NCBI RefSeq assembly: GCF_003572205.1
Contig: NZ_QXNY01000005.1
Span: forward strand, 124,001 to 188,000
Length of the DNA: 64,000 bases
Direction of reading: 5' to 3'
From: Algihabitans albus
GTDB taxonomy: Bacteria > Pseudomonadota > Alphaproteobacteria > Kiloniellales > DSM-21159
The position numbers and the translations under genes are program-made. The notes beneath the pieces are model-generated. The model saw only the letters and a program-made list of their open reading frames with translations, had not been told where the DNA came from and ran no database searches. Each line of letters begins with the position of its first letter. Position 1 is the stretch's first letter. Of this stretch, positions 1-8,766 are shown one piece after another.

Positions 1-328
1 TGTGGCCGCCGCCAAACGCGGCCCGCAGCTTCTCTTCCAACGCCATGGCCGGGCCGTTCGTCTTGATCCACCACTCGTCGGGACCGAGGCGGTAGAGCGC
101 GACGCTTCCGTTCAGACTGACTCCGCCCATCTCCGGCAGTTTCAGATTTAGCGTGTTGCTGGCCGCCTGGGCGACGGCTTTATCCGTTGGGCTGAAACGC
201 AAGCTCAAGAGTCCCGGTAGCGGCAGCTCGCGCAGCGCGATACCTTGCTCGGGTGCGCGGTCCGCGACCGACCGGGCGGCGAGACCGAGGGAGGCGAGAG
301 CGCTCAGGCGCAGATAGTCTTCAGGCAC
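1..328 (-). CDS. soxG: Sarcosine oxidase gamma subunit (3' end cut by window edge)
   Basis: This is the last gene of the soxBDAG operon; its 3' end lies beyond position 1. The GTG start at 328-326 overlaps the soxA stop (323-321), the usual translational coupling in these operons. The reading begins VPEDYLRLSALASLG and continues with the gamma-subunit pattern of small hydrophobic repeats ending in WWIKTNG. The gamma subunit has no cofactor of its own and sits against the folate domain of the alpha subunit in the heterotetrameric enzyme that oxidises sarcosine to glycine and feeds 5,10-methylene-tetrahydrofolate. About 109 residues are visible, roughly half of the family length. It was identified mainly by operon position plus weak sequence pattern. 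Confidence 0.85.
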   Translation of the reverse strand, partial: MPEDYLRLSALASLGLAARSVADRAPEQGIALRELPLPGLLSLRFSPTDKAVAQAASNTLNLKLPEMGGVSLNGSVALYRLGPDEWWIKTNGPAMALEEKLRAAFGGGH

Positions 329-3300
329 GCATCCTCTCCCCTTCGGGATCGTAGAACACCGGCGATACCACCTTGCAGACAATCGTTCTGCCGTCGGCCA
401 AGGGTGCGTAGAGCCTCTGACCGAGTCGGTCCCGGCCTCCCTTGATTAAGGCCAGAGCGAGAGAGCGGCCGAGATTGGGGCTCATGTAGCTGGAGGTCAC
501 GTGCCCGGCCATCGCCACCGGGGACACGGGTCTCGGCGTGCCCGGAATGGTTTCGGTCAGCTGGGCCCCTTCGGGCAGAACCTCGGCCGGGTCGTCTGTT
601 TCCAGGCCGACCAGTTGTTTGCGATCGGAGCGCTCCATGTCGGGCCGGGCCAGAGACCGCTTGCCAACGAAGTCCTTGGTTTTGGAACAGAGACCTTCCA
701 GCCCGAGGTCGAGCGGCGTCACCGAGCCGTCGGTTTCCTGGCCGACGATGATGAAGCCCTTCTCGGCTCGCAGCACGTGCATCGTTTCCGTGCCGAAGGG
801 CGTGATGCCATAGGTCTCGCCGTCGCGCATGAAGGCCTCCCAGACCGCGTGGCCGTAAGAGGCCGGCACGTTGATTTCGTAGGAGAGCTCGCCGGTAAAG
901 GAGATCCGAAAGATGCGTGCGGGGATCCCCATCACCTCGGCGTTCTTGACCTCCATGAAACCGAAGGCCTCCGGCGAGAGGTCCAGGTCGGTGAAGCGTC
1001 CCAGCAGCTTGCGTGCGTTGGGCCCGGCAAGTTGCAGGGTTGCCCACTGTTCGGTGACGCTGGTGAGGTAGACCTTCAACGTCGGCCACTCGGTCTGCAG
1101 CCACTCCTCGAGATGTGCCAGAACGGCGGCGGCGTTGCCGGTGGTGGTGGACATCAGGTAGTGCCGCTCGCCCAATCGGGCGGTGACGCCGTCGTCCATC
1201 ACCATGCCGTCTTCCTTGAGCATCAGGCCGTAGCGGCACCTGCCAACGGCCAGCTTGCTCCAGGCGTTGCTGTAGATGCGGTTGAGGAAGACGGCGGCGT
1301 CCGGGCCCTGAATGTCGATCTTGCCCAGCGTCGAGGCGTCCAGCAGCCCAAGCGAGGCGCGCACGGCCTTGCATTCGCGCTGCACGGCGGCCTGCATGTC
1401 CTCGCCCGCTTTCGGGAAGTACCAGGGGCGCTTCCATTGGCCCACATCCTCGAAGACGGCTCCATTGCCCTTGTGCCAGGCCTGCATCGGGGTGGTGCGG
1501 ACCGGGTCCAGCAGTTCATCGACGTCTCGGCCCGCGAAGATACCGAAGGTGACTGGTGTGTAGGGCAGGCGGAAGGTGGTGACGCCGACGTCAGGCAGCG
1601 GTCTGCCGAGCCGTTCGGCGACGACGCCGATGGCGTTGACGTTGCCGGTTTTGCCCTGGTCGGTGCCCATGCCCGTCGTGGTATAGCGCTTGACGTGCTC
1701 GATCGAGCCGTAGCCTTCCCGCAAGGCGAGCTCCAGATCGCTGGCGGTGACATCGTTCTGCAGGTCGACGAAATGCTTGCCGCCTTGACCGAGCGGGCGG
1801 TCCGAGGGGACGAGGTAGAGGAAGCGGGCTGGCAGGAAGCCGGCCGCATCGCTGCCCGTGATCTTCGCCAGGGCGGCCTTCTTGCGTCCCTTTACCTTGA
1901 AGCCGGCGTCGGCCGCCGCCGCCTGGCCGGCCGCCTGGCCCTGCGCCAGACCGCTTGTCAGGTCGAAGGCGCCGTTCGCCGCCCCGACGACGCGCTGATC
2001 CGGACGCGCCGCCTCGCCCGGCACGAAGCAGGCTTGGGCCTCGTCCCAGATCAGCTTGCCCTTGGCTTGGGCGAAGAGATGGACGGTTGGAGACCAGCCG
2101 CCGGAGGAGATCAGCAGATCGCAGTCCAGCGGAGTTCCTCCGCCGAAGACACGCTTGCCGCTCTCGTCCAGCGGGGCGATGCGGCAGCCGGAGATCCGCT
2201 TGCCGCCTTCGGTGCCGATCACGGCGTGACCGGCGAAGATATCGAGGCCGGCGGCTTGTGCGCGGGCGGTCAGCGGACCTTCCGGCGTCTCGCGCAGGTC
2301 GACCACGGCGGCGACCTTCGTGCCGGCCTCCTGCAGGGCGAGGGCGGCGGCGTAGCCGCCATCGTTGTTGGTGAAGACGACCGCCCTCTCACCGGGCTTC
2401 ACTGCGTAGCGTCGGACATAGGTCTGGGCCGCACCGGCCAGCATGATGCCGGGCCTGTCGTTGTCCCGGAACACGAGAGGCCGCTCGATCGCACCGGTCG
2501 CGAAGACGGCTTGCTTGGCGCGCAGTTTCCAGAGGCGCTGACGCGGTAGGCTCGGGTCGCGCCGGGCCAACGGAAGATGATCCGTCACCCGTTGGTTCAA
2601 GGTGAAGAAGTTATGGTCGTAGACGCCGAAGCACTGGGTCCGCTTGAGCAGCGTGACCCCCGGAAAGGTCTGCAGTTCCGCCTCGGCGGCAGCCACCCAG
2701 TCCAGCGCCGGCTGCCCCTCGATCTCGAGTCCCGCCGAGCTGAGCAGCCAGCCGCCGAGCAGCGGCTCCTGTTCGGCCAGCACCACACGGGCTCCGGTGC
2801 GCGCCGCCGTCAGCGCTGCCATCAGGCCGGCAGGGCCGCCGCCGACCACCAGGAGATCGGCATGGGCGAACGTCTTGTCGTAGCTGTCCGGATCCGGAGC
2901 GCTCGGTGCCGTCCCCAGCCCGGCCGCTTGGCGGATCACCGCCTCGTACTTCATCCACATCGACGCCGGCCACATAAAGGTTTTGTAGTAGAAGCCGGCG
3001 GGAAAGAAGCGGGCGAGCCGGTCGTTCACGCCGCCGATATCGAAATCGAGCGACGGCCAGCAGTGCTGGGAGTTCGCGGTCAGATCTCGATAGAGTTCGA
3101 TCTGGGTCGCGCGCAGGTTCGGTTCGGTCCGCGCGTCCTCGCCGAGCTGGACCAGCGCATTTGGCTCTTCGGCACCGGCCGCGAAGATGCCGCGCGGGCG
3201 ATGGTATTTGAAGGAGCGGGCGACGAAGTGCACGCCGTTGGCCAGCAGCGCGGAGGCAAGGCTGTCGCCGGGATGTCCTTCATAGCGCCGTCCCTCGAAG

Positions 3301-3365
3301 GTGAAGGGGAGCGTTTCGCTGCGGTCGATCAGACCGCTTTCGGACAGCCGGAACCTTTGCGCCAT
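321..3365 (-). CDS. soxA: Sarcosine oxidase alpha subunit
   Basis: Large subunit (1014 aa from the ATG at 3365) of heterotetrameric sarcosine oxidase. It binds NAD and, in its C-terminal half, tetrahydrofolate, which accepts the methyl-derived formaldehyde. Visible blocks are an N-terminal 2Fe-2S-like/SoxA N-domain with SFKYHRPRG near residue 51, a dinucleotide fold VVGGGPAGLMAAL near residue 170, a middle pyridine-nucleotide domain, and a C-terminal GcvT-like aminomethyltransferase domain from about residue 600. I chose the ATG at 3365 because GGAG lies about ten bases upstream; a TTG eight codons earlier (3389) is less likely. The gene lies just after soxD and overlaps soxG. Length and domain order match the family. 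Confidence 0.96.
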   Translation of the reverse strand: MAQRFRLSESGLIDRSETLPFTFEGRRYEGHPGDSLASALLANGVHFVARSFKYHRPRGIFAAGAEEPNALVQLGEDARTEPNLRATQIELYRDLTANSQHCWPSLDFDIGGVNDRLARFFPAGFYYKTFMWPASMWMKYEAVIRQAAGLGTAPSAPDPDSYDKTFAHADLLVVGGGPAGLMAALTAARTGARVVLAEQEPLLGGWLLSSAGLEIEGQPALDWVAAAEAELQTFPGVTLLKRTQCFGVYDHNFFTLNQRVTDHLPLARRDPSLPRQRLWKLRAKQAVFATGAIERPLVFRDNDRPGIMLAGAAQTYVRRYAVKPGERAVVFTNNDGGYAAALALQEAGTKVAAVVDLRETPEGPLTARAQAAGLDIFAGHAVIGTEGGKRISGCRIAPLDESGKRVFGGGTPLDCDLLISSGGWSPTVHLFAQAKGKLIWDEAQACFVPGEAARPDQRVVGAANGAFDLTSGLAQGQAAGQAAAADAGFKVKGRKKAALAKITGSDAAGFLPARFLYLVPSDRPLGQGGKHFVDLQNDVTASDLELALREGYGSIEHVKRYTTTGMGTDQGKTGNVNAIGVVAERLGRPLPDVGVTTFRLPYTPVTFGIFAGRDVDELLDPVRTTPMQAWHKGNGAVFEDVGQWKRPWYFPKAGEDMQAAVQRECKAVRASLGLLDASTLGKIDIQGPDAAVFLNRIYSNAWSKLAVGRCRYGLMLKEDGMVMDDGVTARLGERHYLMSTTTGNAAAVLAHLEEWLQTEWPTLKVYLTSVTEQWATLQLAGPNARKLLGRFTDLDLSPEAFGFMEVKNAEVMGIPARIFRISFTGELSYEINVPASYGHAVWEAFMRDGETYGITPFGTETMHVLRAEKGFIIVGQETDGSVTPLDLGLEGLCSKTKDFVGKRSLARPDMERSDRKQLVGLETDDPAEVLPEGAQLTETIPGTPRPVSPVAMAGHVTSSYMSPNLGRSLALALIKGGRDRLGQRLYAPLADGRTIVCKVVSPVFYDPEGERMRA

Positions 3366-3392
3366 CGGCCGGGGCTTCTCCAAGAGCAAGGG

Positions 3393-3686
3393 TTACAGAT
3401 AGCTGCGTTCGGGCAGCTTCGGCGGTTTGGCGCCCATCGGATAGACTGCCAGGATCTCGTAGGTCAGTGTATCGCGCGCCACGTTGAACCAGCGGCGGCA
3501 GCCGTGGCTGTGTACCCAGCGCTCCAGCATGACGCCCTTCCGGTTGGTCTTCATGAAGAGGTAGTCGGCCCAGTCCTCGTCGCCCAAAGCTTCGGGCTGC
3601 AGCGGACGGGCGATGTGCGCTTCGTTGCCGTAGGAGAATTCGATCTCGGCGCGTGGGCCGCAGTGGGGGCAGTCGATCAGCAGCAT
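3393..3686 (-). CDS. soxD: Sarcosine oxidase delta subunit
   Basis: Small 97-aa subunit carrying the structural zinc site of heterotetrameric sarcosine oxidase. The N-terminal LLIDCPHCGPR gives the first CxxC pair and the WVHSHGCRRWFN segment gives the His/Cys second half of the site. The acidic-to-aromatic core (EFSYGNEAHIARP) is typical of SoxD. It sits between soxB and soxA, with 79 bases after soxB and a short gap before soxA. Length is normal for the family. Confidence 0.95.
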   Translation of the reverse strand: MLLIDCPHCGPRAEIEFSYGNEAHIARPLQPEALGDEDWADYLFMKTNRKGVMLERWVHSHGCRRWFNVARDTLTYEILAVYPMGAKPPKLPERSYL

Positions 3687-3765
3687 GGCTGGAGCCTTTG
3701 GCCACGGTGTCGGTAGGAAGAGGGCCGGGTCGCTATGGAGAGAGCCTGCAGGACCGATCCCGGCA

Positions 3766-5019
3766 TCAGTGAGCGACCGCCGCTGCGCCGTGCTCGTCGA
3801 TCAGATAGCCGCTGCGGAATCGCTCCAGGCTGAAGGGGGCGTTGATTGCGTGCGGGCGATCGGTGGCGATGGTGTGGGCGAAGACATTGCCGGAGCCGGG
3901 TGTCGCCTTGAAACCGCCGGTGCCCCAGCCGCAGTTGATGTAGAGACCCTCCACCGGCGTTTTCGAGATGATCGGGCTGGCGTCCGGGCAGGTATCGACG
4001 ATGCCACCCCAGTTCCGCAGCATCCGCATGCGCCGGAAGATCGGGAAGAGTTCGCAGATTGCCCCTAACGTTTCCTCGGTCACCGGCAGGCTGCCGCGTT
4101 GGCCGTAGCCGACATATTTGTCGACGCCGGCGCCGATCACCAACTCGCCCTTGTCCGACTGGCTGACGTAGGCGTGCACCGCGCCGGACATGATAACGCA
4201 GCCGAGCACCGGTTTGACCGGTTCGCTCACCAGCGCCTGCAGCGGCAGGGAGGTCACCGGTAGCCGGAAACCGGCGCGCTCGGCCAGCACGCTGGCGTGA
4301 CCCGACGGGACGAGACCGATCTTCCTGGCTTCGATATAGCCCTTGCCTGTTTGCAGGCCCTGGACCCGGCCGTTGGAGATGCGGAAGCCCTCCACAGGGC
4401 ATTCCTGGATGATGTCGACGCCGAGCGCGTCGGCGGCGCGGGCGTAGCCCCACGCGACAGCATCGTGCCGCGCGGTGCCACCGCGGCGCTGGAGGCTTGC
4501 GCCCAGGACAGGGTAGCGTCCGCCGCCGCGTAGGTCGATTACCGGGCAGTAGTGCTTGACGCCCTCGGCATCCAGAACTTCGGAATCGATGCCGTTCAGC
4601 CGATTGGCGTTCACCCGGCGGGAGACCTCTCTCAGGTCGTGTTGGCTATGTGCCAGGTTCAGCACACCGCGCTGCGAGAACATGACATTGTAGTTGAGGT
4701 CCTGGCTCAGGCCCTCCCAGAGCTTCATCGCGTGTTCGTACAGCGCGGCGGATTCATCCCAAAGATAGTTCGAACGCACGATGGTTGTGTTGCGTCCGGT
4801 GTTGCCGCCGCCCAGCCAGCCGCGCTCCAGCACGGCCACCTTGGTCAGCTTGTGCTCCTTGGCCAGGTAATAGGCCGTGGCGAGGCCATGGCCGCCGCCA
4901 CCGACGATCACGACGTCGTAGGACGTCTTGGGCTCCGGCGAACGCCAGGCCTTCGGCCAATCCCGGTGATGCCTGAAGGCATTGCGCGCGAGCGAGAAGA
5001 CGCTGTAGCGGGTGCGCAT
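3766..5019 (-). CDS. soxB: Sarcosine oxidase beta subunit (FAD/FMN)
   Basis: First gene of the soxBDAG operon, 417 aa. The beta subunit binds FAD non-covalently and FMN covalently and oxidises the N-methyl group of sarcosine. The FAD-binding Rossmann motif GGGGHG is at residues 40-45. The [13 protein letters not shown] segment holds His185, in the region where the family attaches FMN to histidine. The C-terminus has the DAO-family block [16 protein letters not shown]. The ATG at 5019 gives the standard N-terminus ([14 protein letters not shown]). A 241-base divergent spacer separates it from a GlxA-type regulator that probably controls it. Confidence 0.96.
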   Translation of the reverse strand: MRTRYSVFSLARNAFRHHRDWPKAWRSPEPKTSYDVVIVGGGGHGLATAYYLAKEHKLTKVAVLERGWLGGGNTGRNTTIVRSNYLWDESAALYEHAMKLWEGLSQDLNYNVMFSQRGVLNLAHSQHDLREVSRRVNANRLNGIDSEVLDAEGVKHYCPVIDLRGGGRYPVLGASLQRRGGTARHDAVAWGYARAADALGVDIIQECPVEGFRISNGRVQGLQTGKGYIEARKIGLVPSGHASVLAERAGFRLPVTSLPLQALVSEPVKPVLGCVIMSGAVHAYVSQSDKGELVIGAGVDKYVGYGQRGSLPVTEETLGAICELFPIFRRMRMLRNWGGIVDTCPDASPIISKTPVEGLYINCGWGTGGFKATPGSGNVFAHTIATDRPHAINAPFSLERFRSGYLIDEHGAAAVAH

Positions 5020-5260
5020 GATCTGCCGGCCCTTCTTCTTCGATCGTCGAGCGCAAGCCCAAGAGAACTGCGGAGTGTCGCTCCTTGATGTGATGCCCGG
5101 AGCTCAGTCTCTCGCGCAGCGCCGTCCGCATCTTTTCTCTTCGCGACATCGACTGCTTTGTGTCACATTGACGCGCTATCGGGGAGGCAGCGGGACACGC
5201 TTTTCGAGTGTGCGTCCGTCTGGGTAAAAGTCAACAGAGGCGCAGTTACGGCGGTCGAAT
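5020..5260. promoter_or_regulatory. Divergent promoter region between soxB and GlxA regulator
   Basis: This 241-base spacer must contain the promoters of soxBDAG (minus strand) and of the regulator at 5261 (plus strand). I see no convincing -35/-10 pair and only a weak GGAC...GTCC inverted repeat around 5190-5221, so no operator is called. In pseudomonads the related regulators GbdR and SouR act on sarcosine-oxidase promoters, so binding here is an inference from layout. Confidence 0.4.
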
Positions 5261-6259
5261 ATGCTGGGTGGCACGCCGCGAGAGCTCCCGCAGAGCATTG
5301 GCTTCATTCTTTTGCCGCGCTTTTCCATGATTGCGTTGGCTTCGGCGATTGAGCCTTTGCGCCTTGCCAATAGAGTTGCTGGTAAGCCGCTCTACCGCTG
5401 GCCTTGCTTTTCGATCGATGGACAGCCGGTACAGGCCTCGAACGGCATGGAATTTCAGGTCACTGGCGATCTGGAGGCCGCATCCGTGCTGCATGTGGTG
5501 GCGCTGGTCGCAGGCCTCGACCCGGGCCGTATCGAAGACAAGCGTCTTTTCGCCTGGCTGCGGCGGATGGACCGGCAGGGTTCGGATCTTGGTGCGATTT
5601 GCACAGCAACCGTGGTGATGGCCAAGGCAGGATTGCTCGACGGCTATCAGTGCACGATCCACTGGGAGAATCTTGCCGGTTTCGTCGAGGCCTTTCCGGA
5701 GTTGGAGGTCACCGACGAACTCTTCGAGATCGACCGCAACCGCTTCACCTGCGCCGGCGGCACCGCTGCTGCCGACATGATGTTGAACACCATCGCGCTG
5801 CAGCACGGGCAGGAACTGGCGACCCAGGCGGCCGATCAGTTCATGCACGAACGTATCCGCGATCAGCGCGACCATCAGCGCATGAGCTTGCGGGCCCGAT
5901 TGGGAGTGCGGCACCCGAAGTTGCTCTCGATCATCGCGACGATGGAGGAAAACCTCGAAGAGCCGCTGTCCAGGAACGACCTAGCGCGTGCGGCCGGTCT
6001 CTCGACCCGGCAGCTCGAACGGCTCTTCCGCAAGTACCTCGGCCGCTCGCCGGCGCGCTACTATCTTGAACTCCGGCTCAACCGCGCGCGCCTGCTACTG
6101 CTGCAGACCGAGATGAGCGTGATCGACGTGGCCCTGGCCTGCGGCTTCGTCTCAGCCTCTCACTTTTCCAAGTGTTATCGCGACTTCTTCGGGCGCACGC
6201 CGCGTAAGGAACGCGGCCTCCCTGCGGCACCCGAACACATGGAAGGCCGTGTCGCCTAG
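5261..6259 (+). CDS. GlxA-type transcriptional regulator (DJ-1/PfpI + AraC), sox-linked
   Basis: A 332-aa regulator with an N-terminal DJ-1/PfpI-like (amidotransferase-fold) sensor domain at about residues 11-190 and a C-terminal AraC-type double HTH at about 220-320, including ARAAGLSTRQLERLF and the second helix pair VALACGFVSASHFSKCYRDFFG. The nucleophile-elbow position keeps a cysteine (Cys114 in GAICTAT). The family includes GbdR, SouR and CdhR, which sense glycine betaine, dimethylglycine, sarcosine or carnitine. Being divergent from soxBDAG, it is probably the activator of sarcosine catabolism. A paralogue lies at 8767-9810. The start codon has no strong Shine-Dalgarno, so the N-terminus is somewhat uncertain. 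Confidence 0.9.
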   Translation: MLGGTPRELPQSIGFILLPRFSMIALASAIEPLRLANRVAGKPLYRWPCFSIDGQPVQASNGMEFQVTGDLEAASVLHVVALVAGLDPGRIEDKRLFAWLRRMDRQGSDLGAICTATVVMAKAGLLDGYQCTIHWENLAGFVEAFPELEVTDELFEIDRNRFTCAGGTAAADMMLNTIALQHGQELATQAADQFMHERIRDQRDHQRMSLRARLGVRHPKLLSIIATMEENLEEPLSRNDLARAAGLSTRQLERLFRKYLGRSPARYYLELRLNRARLLLLQTEMSVIDVALACGFVSASHFSKCYRDFFGRTPRKERGLPAAPEHMEGRVA

Positions 6260-6293
6260 CGGCTATCCGGATGAAGAACTTCGCTGCCGTCCC

Positions 6294-6872
6294 TTACGCC
6301 GCTGCCGTGTCCTTCCAGAGCTTCCAGGGCTCGCGATCGAGTAGGCGTCGAACCATCGGCTCGAAATGGTGCAGTGCGGCGGTGTCGTAGTCGGGGTCGA
6401 AGGCTGTCTGGTCCCACTTGGCGCAAAAGTCGGCGCAGGCCTCGAAGTGAGGATGGCCGCGGTGCTGCTCGCGGGCATCGCGGTCGCCGCCGAGATGATG
6501 CCAGAAATAGTAACCCTGGAAGATCCCGTGATACTGCACGATCCACCAGGTGCGCTGCGTTACGTAGGGCTTGAGCAGAGTGGCGGCGAACTCGGCATGA
6601 TTGTCGGGCGCCAGGGTGTCGCCGATGTCGTGCAGAAGGGCGGCAACGACCACTTCCTCCTCCGCACCGTCGCGCTCCGCCCGAGTCGCCGTTTGCAACG
6701 AGTGCTGATAGCGGTCGATCTTGTACCCGAGCTTGGGGCCTTCGAGGGTCTTCAGCAGATTCAGAACGTTGTCGGCGAAGGTCGCCGTCTTGAGTCGCTC
6801 CTCCTCCCGAGCGAGCAATGCGTAGTCTTCGACCGTCCCGTCTTCCATCCGGGTGAAGCTGACGCTCTGCAT
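6294..6872 (-). CDS. HD-domain protein resembling PhnZ-type diiron oxygenases
   Basis: A 192-aa HD-superfamily protein. Candidate metal ligands are His57, His81-Asp82 (LLHDIGD), His91, His115 (QYHGIFQ) and Asp154 (KWDQTAFDP). This order resembles PhnZ and related mixed-valent diiron oxygenases more than nucleotide phosphohydrolases. In PhnZ-like proteins a WDD/WDQ segment near the C-terminus supplies the last ligand, as seen here. The start has a strong AAGGAGG site. The gene follows a MetF-like gene by 33 bases on the same strand, so they form an operon next to the sarcosine oxidase genes. A role in oxidising a methylated amine or phosphonate-like compound is inference; ordinary phosphohydrolase activity remains possible. 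Confidence 0.75.
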   Translation of the reverse strand: MQSVSFTRMEDGTVEDYALLAREEERLKTATFADNVLNLLKTLEGPKLGYKIDRYQHSLQTATRAERDGAEEEVVVAALLHDIGDTLAPDNHAEFAATLLKPYVTQRTWWIVQYHGIFQGYYFWHHLGGDRDAREQHRGHPHFEACADFCAKWDQTAFDPDYDTAALHHFEPMVRRLLDREPWKLWKDTAAA

Positions 6873-6905
6873 GACTTCGCCTCCTTGCCAAGTGTCGAGG
6901 CGAAG

Positions 6906-7865
6906 TTAGTCGATTGGGCGGTCGATCACAAAGCCACTGTCGTCCGGACTTAGGCTGAAGGCACCGTCGGCGACCGCATAACTCCAGGCAGCGGAGCGTC
7001 GCAAACCGCCAAGCGGATAGAGGTGGACACCCTGAATGCAGCTCTCCGGTTCGCTCATGCGATAGCGGGCGAGGTCGGTCACAAGCCGATCCGGCGCGCT
7101 GACCGTCATCAACTTCCTGATGTTGCGCGCTTGCTTGAGCAGGTACTGCATCGAGGGGCCGATGCCACAGGCCCGCGCGTGCCCGATCAGCGTCTTCAAG
7201 GTCGCCAAGCCTGGCAGGCCGACACGCACCGGCAGAGCGTTTCCGGCGGCGCGGATTGCTCTGTCCCAGGCGATGATCGCTGCCGCTTCGAAGACGAACT
7301 GCGTGACGATCTCGAAGTCGGCATCGCTGCGCTGGGCGAAGTCGTTCTTCCAGGTCAGGGCTTCGGCAATGGCTTCATCCGCGATATCCGGATTGCCCTC
7401 GGGATGACCGGCCACGGCGATCCTGGTGAAGCCGTGGCGGTCGAGCAAGCCGCTTTCCAGAACATCCATGGAGGAGGCGAAAGGTCCAAGCGGCTGCGCG
7501 ACGGCGCCGGCCAGGACGACGGCGCGCGTGGCCCCGGCTTCGCCTGTCAAGCGCGCCAACCAGTCTTCGAGATGCGATCTGCTCGGAATCGATCGGCCGG
7601 CGAGGTGCGGAACCGGTTCGAAGCCTTCACGGCGGAGCCGGGCGGCGGTGGCGATCGTGTTCGCGAAGTCGCTGCCGGGCAAGAAGGTCACGGCAACCGT
7701 TGCGCCGGATCGCAGATAGGCGCGGTAGTCGTCGATCTTGGCCGCGGAACCCGGTGTTGTTTCGATAGTGAAACCTGCGGCCAAATCCGTGACGGCATTT
7801 TTCACCGAACGCGCGGGCGCGATTTCGATATCCGGTCGGACGTCAGTTTCAACATAATGAACCAC
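6906..7865 (-). CDS. Methylenetetrahydrofolate reductase-like protein
   Basis: A 319-aa TIM-barrel protein of the MetF family. It starts at GTG 7865 behind a GGAGG site. Supporting blocks are TIETTPG (Glu35, matching the catalytic Glu region of MetF), the VAVTFLPGS and HLAGR strands, GPFASSMDVLE, and the C-terminal GVHLYPLGGL barrel strand where MetF has its substrate loop. The strand that normally reads GD (Asp120 of E. coli MetF) reads AGAV here (Ala121), so folate chemistry may be altered. Upstream of the HD-domain gene and near soxBDAG, it probably handles folate-bound one-carbon units from methylamine catabolism rather than methionine synthesis. The exact reaction is not established. Confidence 0.75.
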   Translation of the reverse strand: MVHYVETDVRPDIEIAPARSVKNAVTDLAAGFTIETTPGSAAKIDDYRAYLRSGATVAVTFLPGSDFANTIATAARLRREGFEPVPHLAGRSIPSRSHLEDWLARLTGEAGATRAVVLAGAVAQPLGPFASSMDVLESGLLDRHGFTRIAVAGHPEGNPDIADEAIAEALTWKNDFAQRSDADFEIVTQFVFEAAAIIAWDRAIRAAGNALPVRVGLPGLATLKTLIGHARACGIGPSMQYLLKQARNIRKLMTVSAPDRLVTDLARYRMSEPESCIQGVHLYPLGGLRRSAAWSYAVADGAFSLSPDDSGFVIDRPID

Positions 7866-8009
7866 GCAGGACCTCCACGTCCGATTCGGATCTGATTGAT
7901 CCGATGCGGATGTCTAGCCTGCGGTCGAGACCGACGTCAGCTCTGTACCCGGCACGACGAACAGTCGCTTCTTCGCGACCTCGCCGTCTTTATCGATTGG
8001 CCCGAAGCG

Positions 8010-8468
8010 TCAGGTCAGGCGCTTTAGCAGGTCGACGAACAGGTCCCGTTCGCTGGTCTCGAGTGGCTCCAGGATCGCTTCGCTGACACCGTCGGCGTGA
8101 TCGAGAAGCTGGTCGACCAGTGAAATGCCCGAAGATGTGAGCCTCAGCACCATACGCCGTCGATCGTTGGCGTCCGGCGTGCGTTGGATGTAGTCGCGCT
8201 CCTCCAGACGTCTGATGACGCCCTGGATCGTGGCTGGATCCATCGCAGCAAGCCGTCCCAAGCGGTTCTGCGACAGCTGACCGCGTTCATGCAGACGTGC
8301 CATCGCAAAAAACTGAGTCGGCGTGAGCTGATGCTCTCCCAAAACACTCAGAAAGAGAGAGGAGGCGCGTTGGTGCGCTCGGCGCAACAAATGTGCCACC
8401 TGCTCGTCGAGGTTGAGGGCTTGGGTTGTAACCTGATCCATTTCGTTTTCAGCGAGTTTTGCAGTCAC
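8010..8468 (-). CDS. MarR-family transcriptional regulator
   Basis: A 152-aa winged-helix repressor-type protein. The HTH region LSQNRLGRLAAMDPATIQGVIRRLEERDYI is followed by the wing DANDRRRMVLRLT, the classical MarR DxRxxR signature. The start is GTG at 8468 behind AGAGGA; an internal ATG at 8441 (MDQVTT) is an alternative. It is separated from the MetF-like gene by 144 bases, so may be its own unit or may regulate the neighbouring genes. The ligand is unknown. Confidence 0.9.
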   Translation of the reverse strand: MTAKLAENEMDQVTTQALNLDEQVAHLLRRAHQRASSLFLSVLGEHQLTPTQFFAMARLHERGQLSQNRLGRLAAMDPATIQGVIRRLEERDYIQRTPDANDRRRMVLRLTSSGISLVDQLLDHADGVSEAILEPLETSERDLFVDLLKRLT

Positions 8469-8766
8469 GGCGTTCGGTCCTCTCTAAGGTAACGCCAAAG
8501 TGAAGAGGCTTGAGAGACTTGCCCCGCGCCGTTCGTCCGCGTCGATGGAGGGGGCTGTAAAGGTCCTAGAGTGGCGATTTATCAAGCTACCTGCGCTGGA
8601 ACGTAGTGTGCTCTCTTCGTCCGTCCAGTCGAGAGGCTTTCACATCGCCTTTCGATTTCTTCCATAAGCCTACCTAATAGCTTGGTCGGCGCCTACGAGT
8701 AAAAGTTGAAAATAAATCAACTTAAAAGTTTGCACATACAGTTGTAATTCCAATCCAGGCGGAATT
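8469..8766. other. Intergenic region, no gene seen
   Basis: This is 298 bases between the MarR gene start and the stop of the second GlxA-type regulator, both on the minus strand. The left part should hold the MarR promoter. The right end is AT-rich and holds a hairpin (8703-8723). No open reading frame with coding character was found. Confidence 0.5.
8703..8723 (-). terminator. Probable terminator of the second GlxA-type gene
   Basis: Perfect 7-base inverted repeat AAGTTGA / TCAACTT with a 7-base AT loop, about 44 bases after the stop at 8767 when read on the minus strand. It is followed on that strand by TTTTAC. The stem is AT-rich and weak, so termination is only moderately supported. Confidence 0.45.

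Noticed and set aside
501-2549. Long plus-strand open frame (682 codons) opposite soxA
   Set aside because: It mirrors the codon pattern of soxA, has no recognisable domain or start signal, and is a GC-rich shadow frame.
1-5019. sox genes as sulfur-oxidation (soxXYZABCD)
   Set aside because: The motifs are those of sarcosine oxidase (GcvT domain, FMN-histidine region, zinc SoxD), not thiosulfate oxidation.
5185-5225. GGAC...GTCC inverted repeat as a regulator site for sox
   Set aside because: Arms are only four bases and imperfect beyond that; too weak to call.
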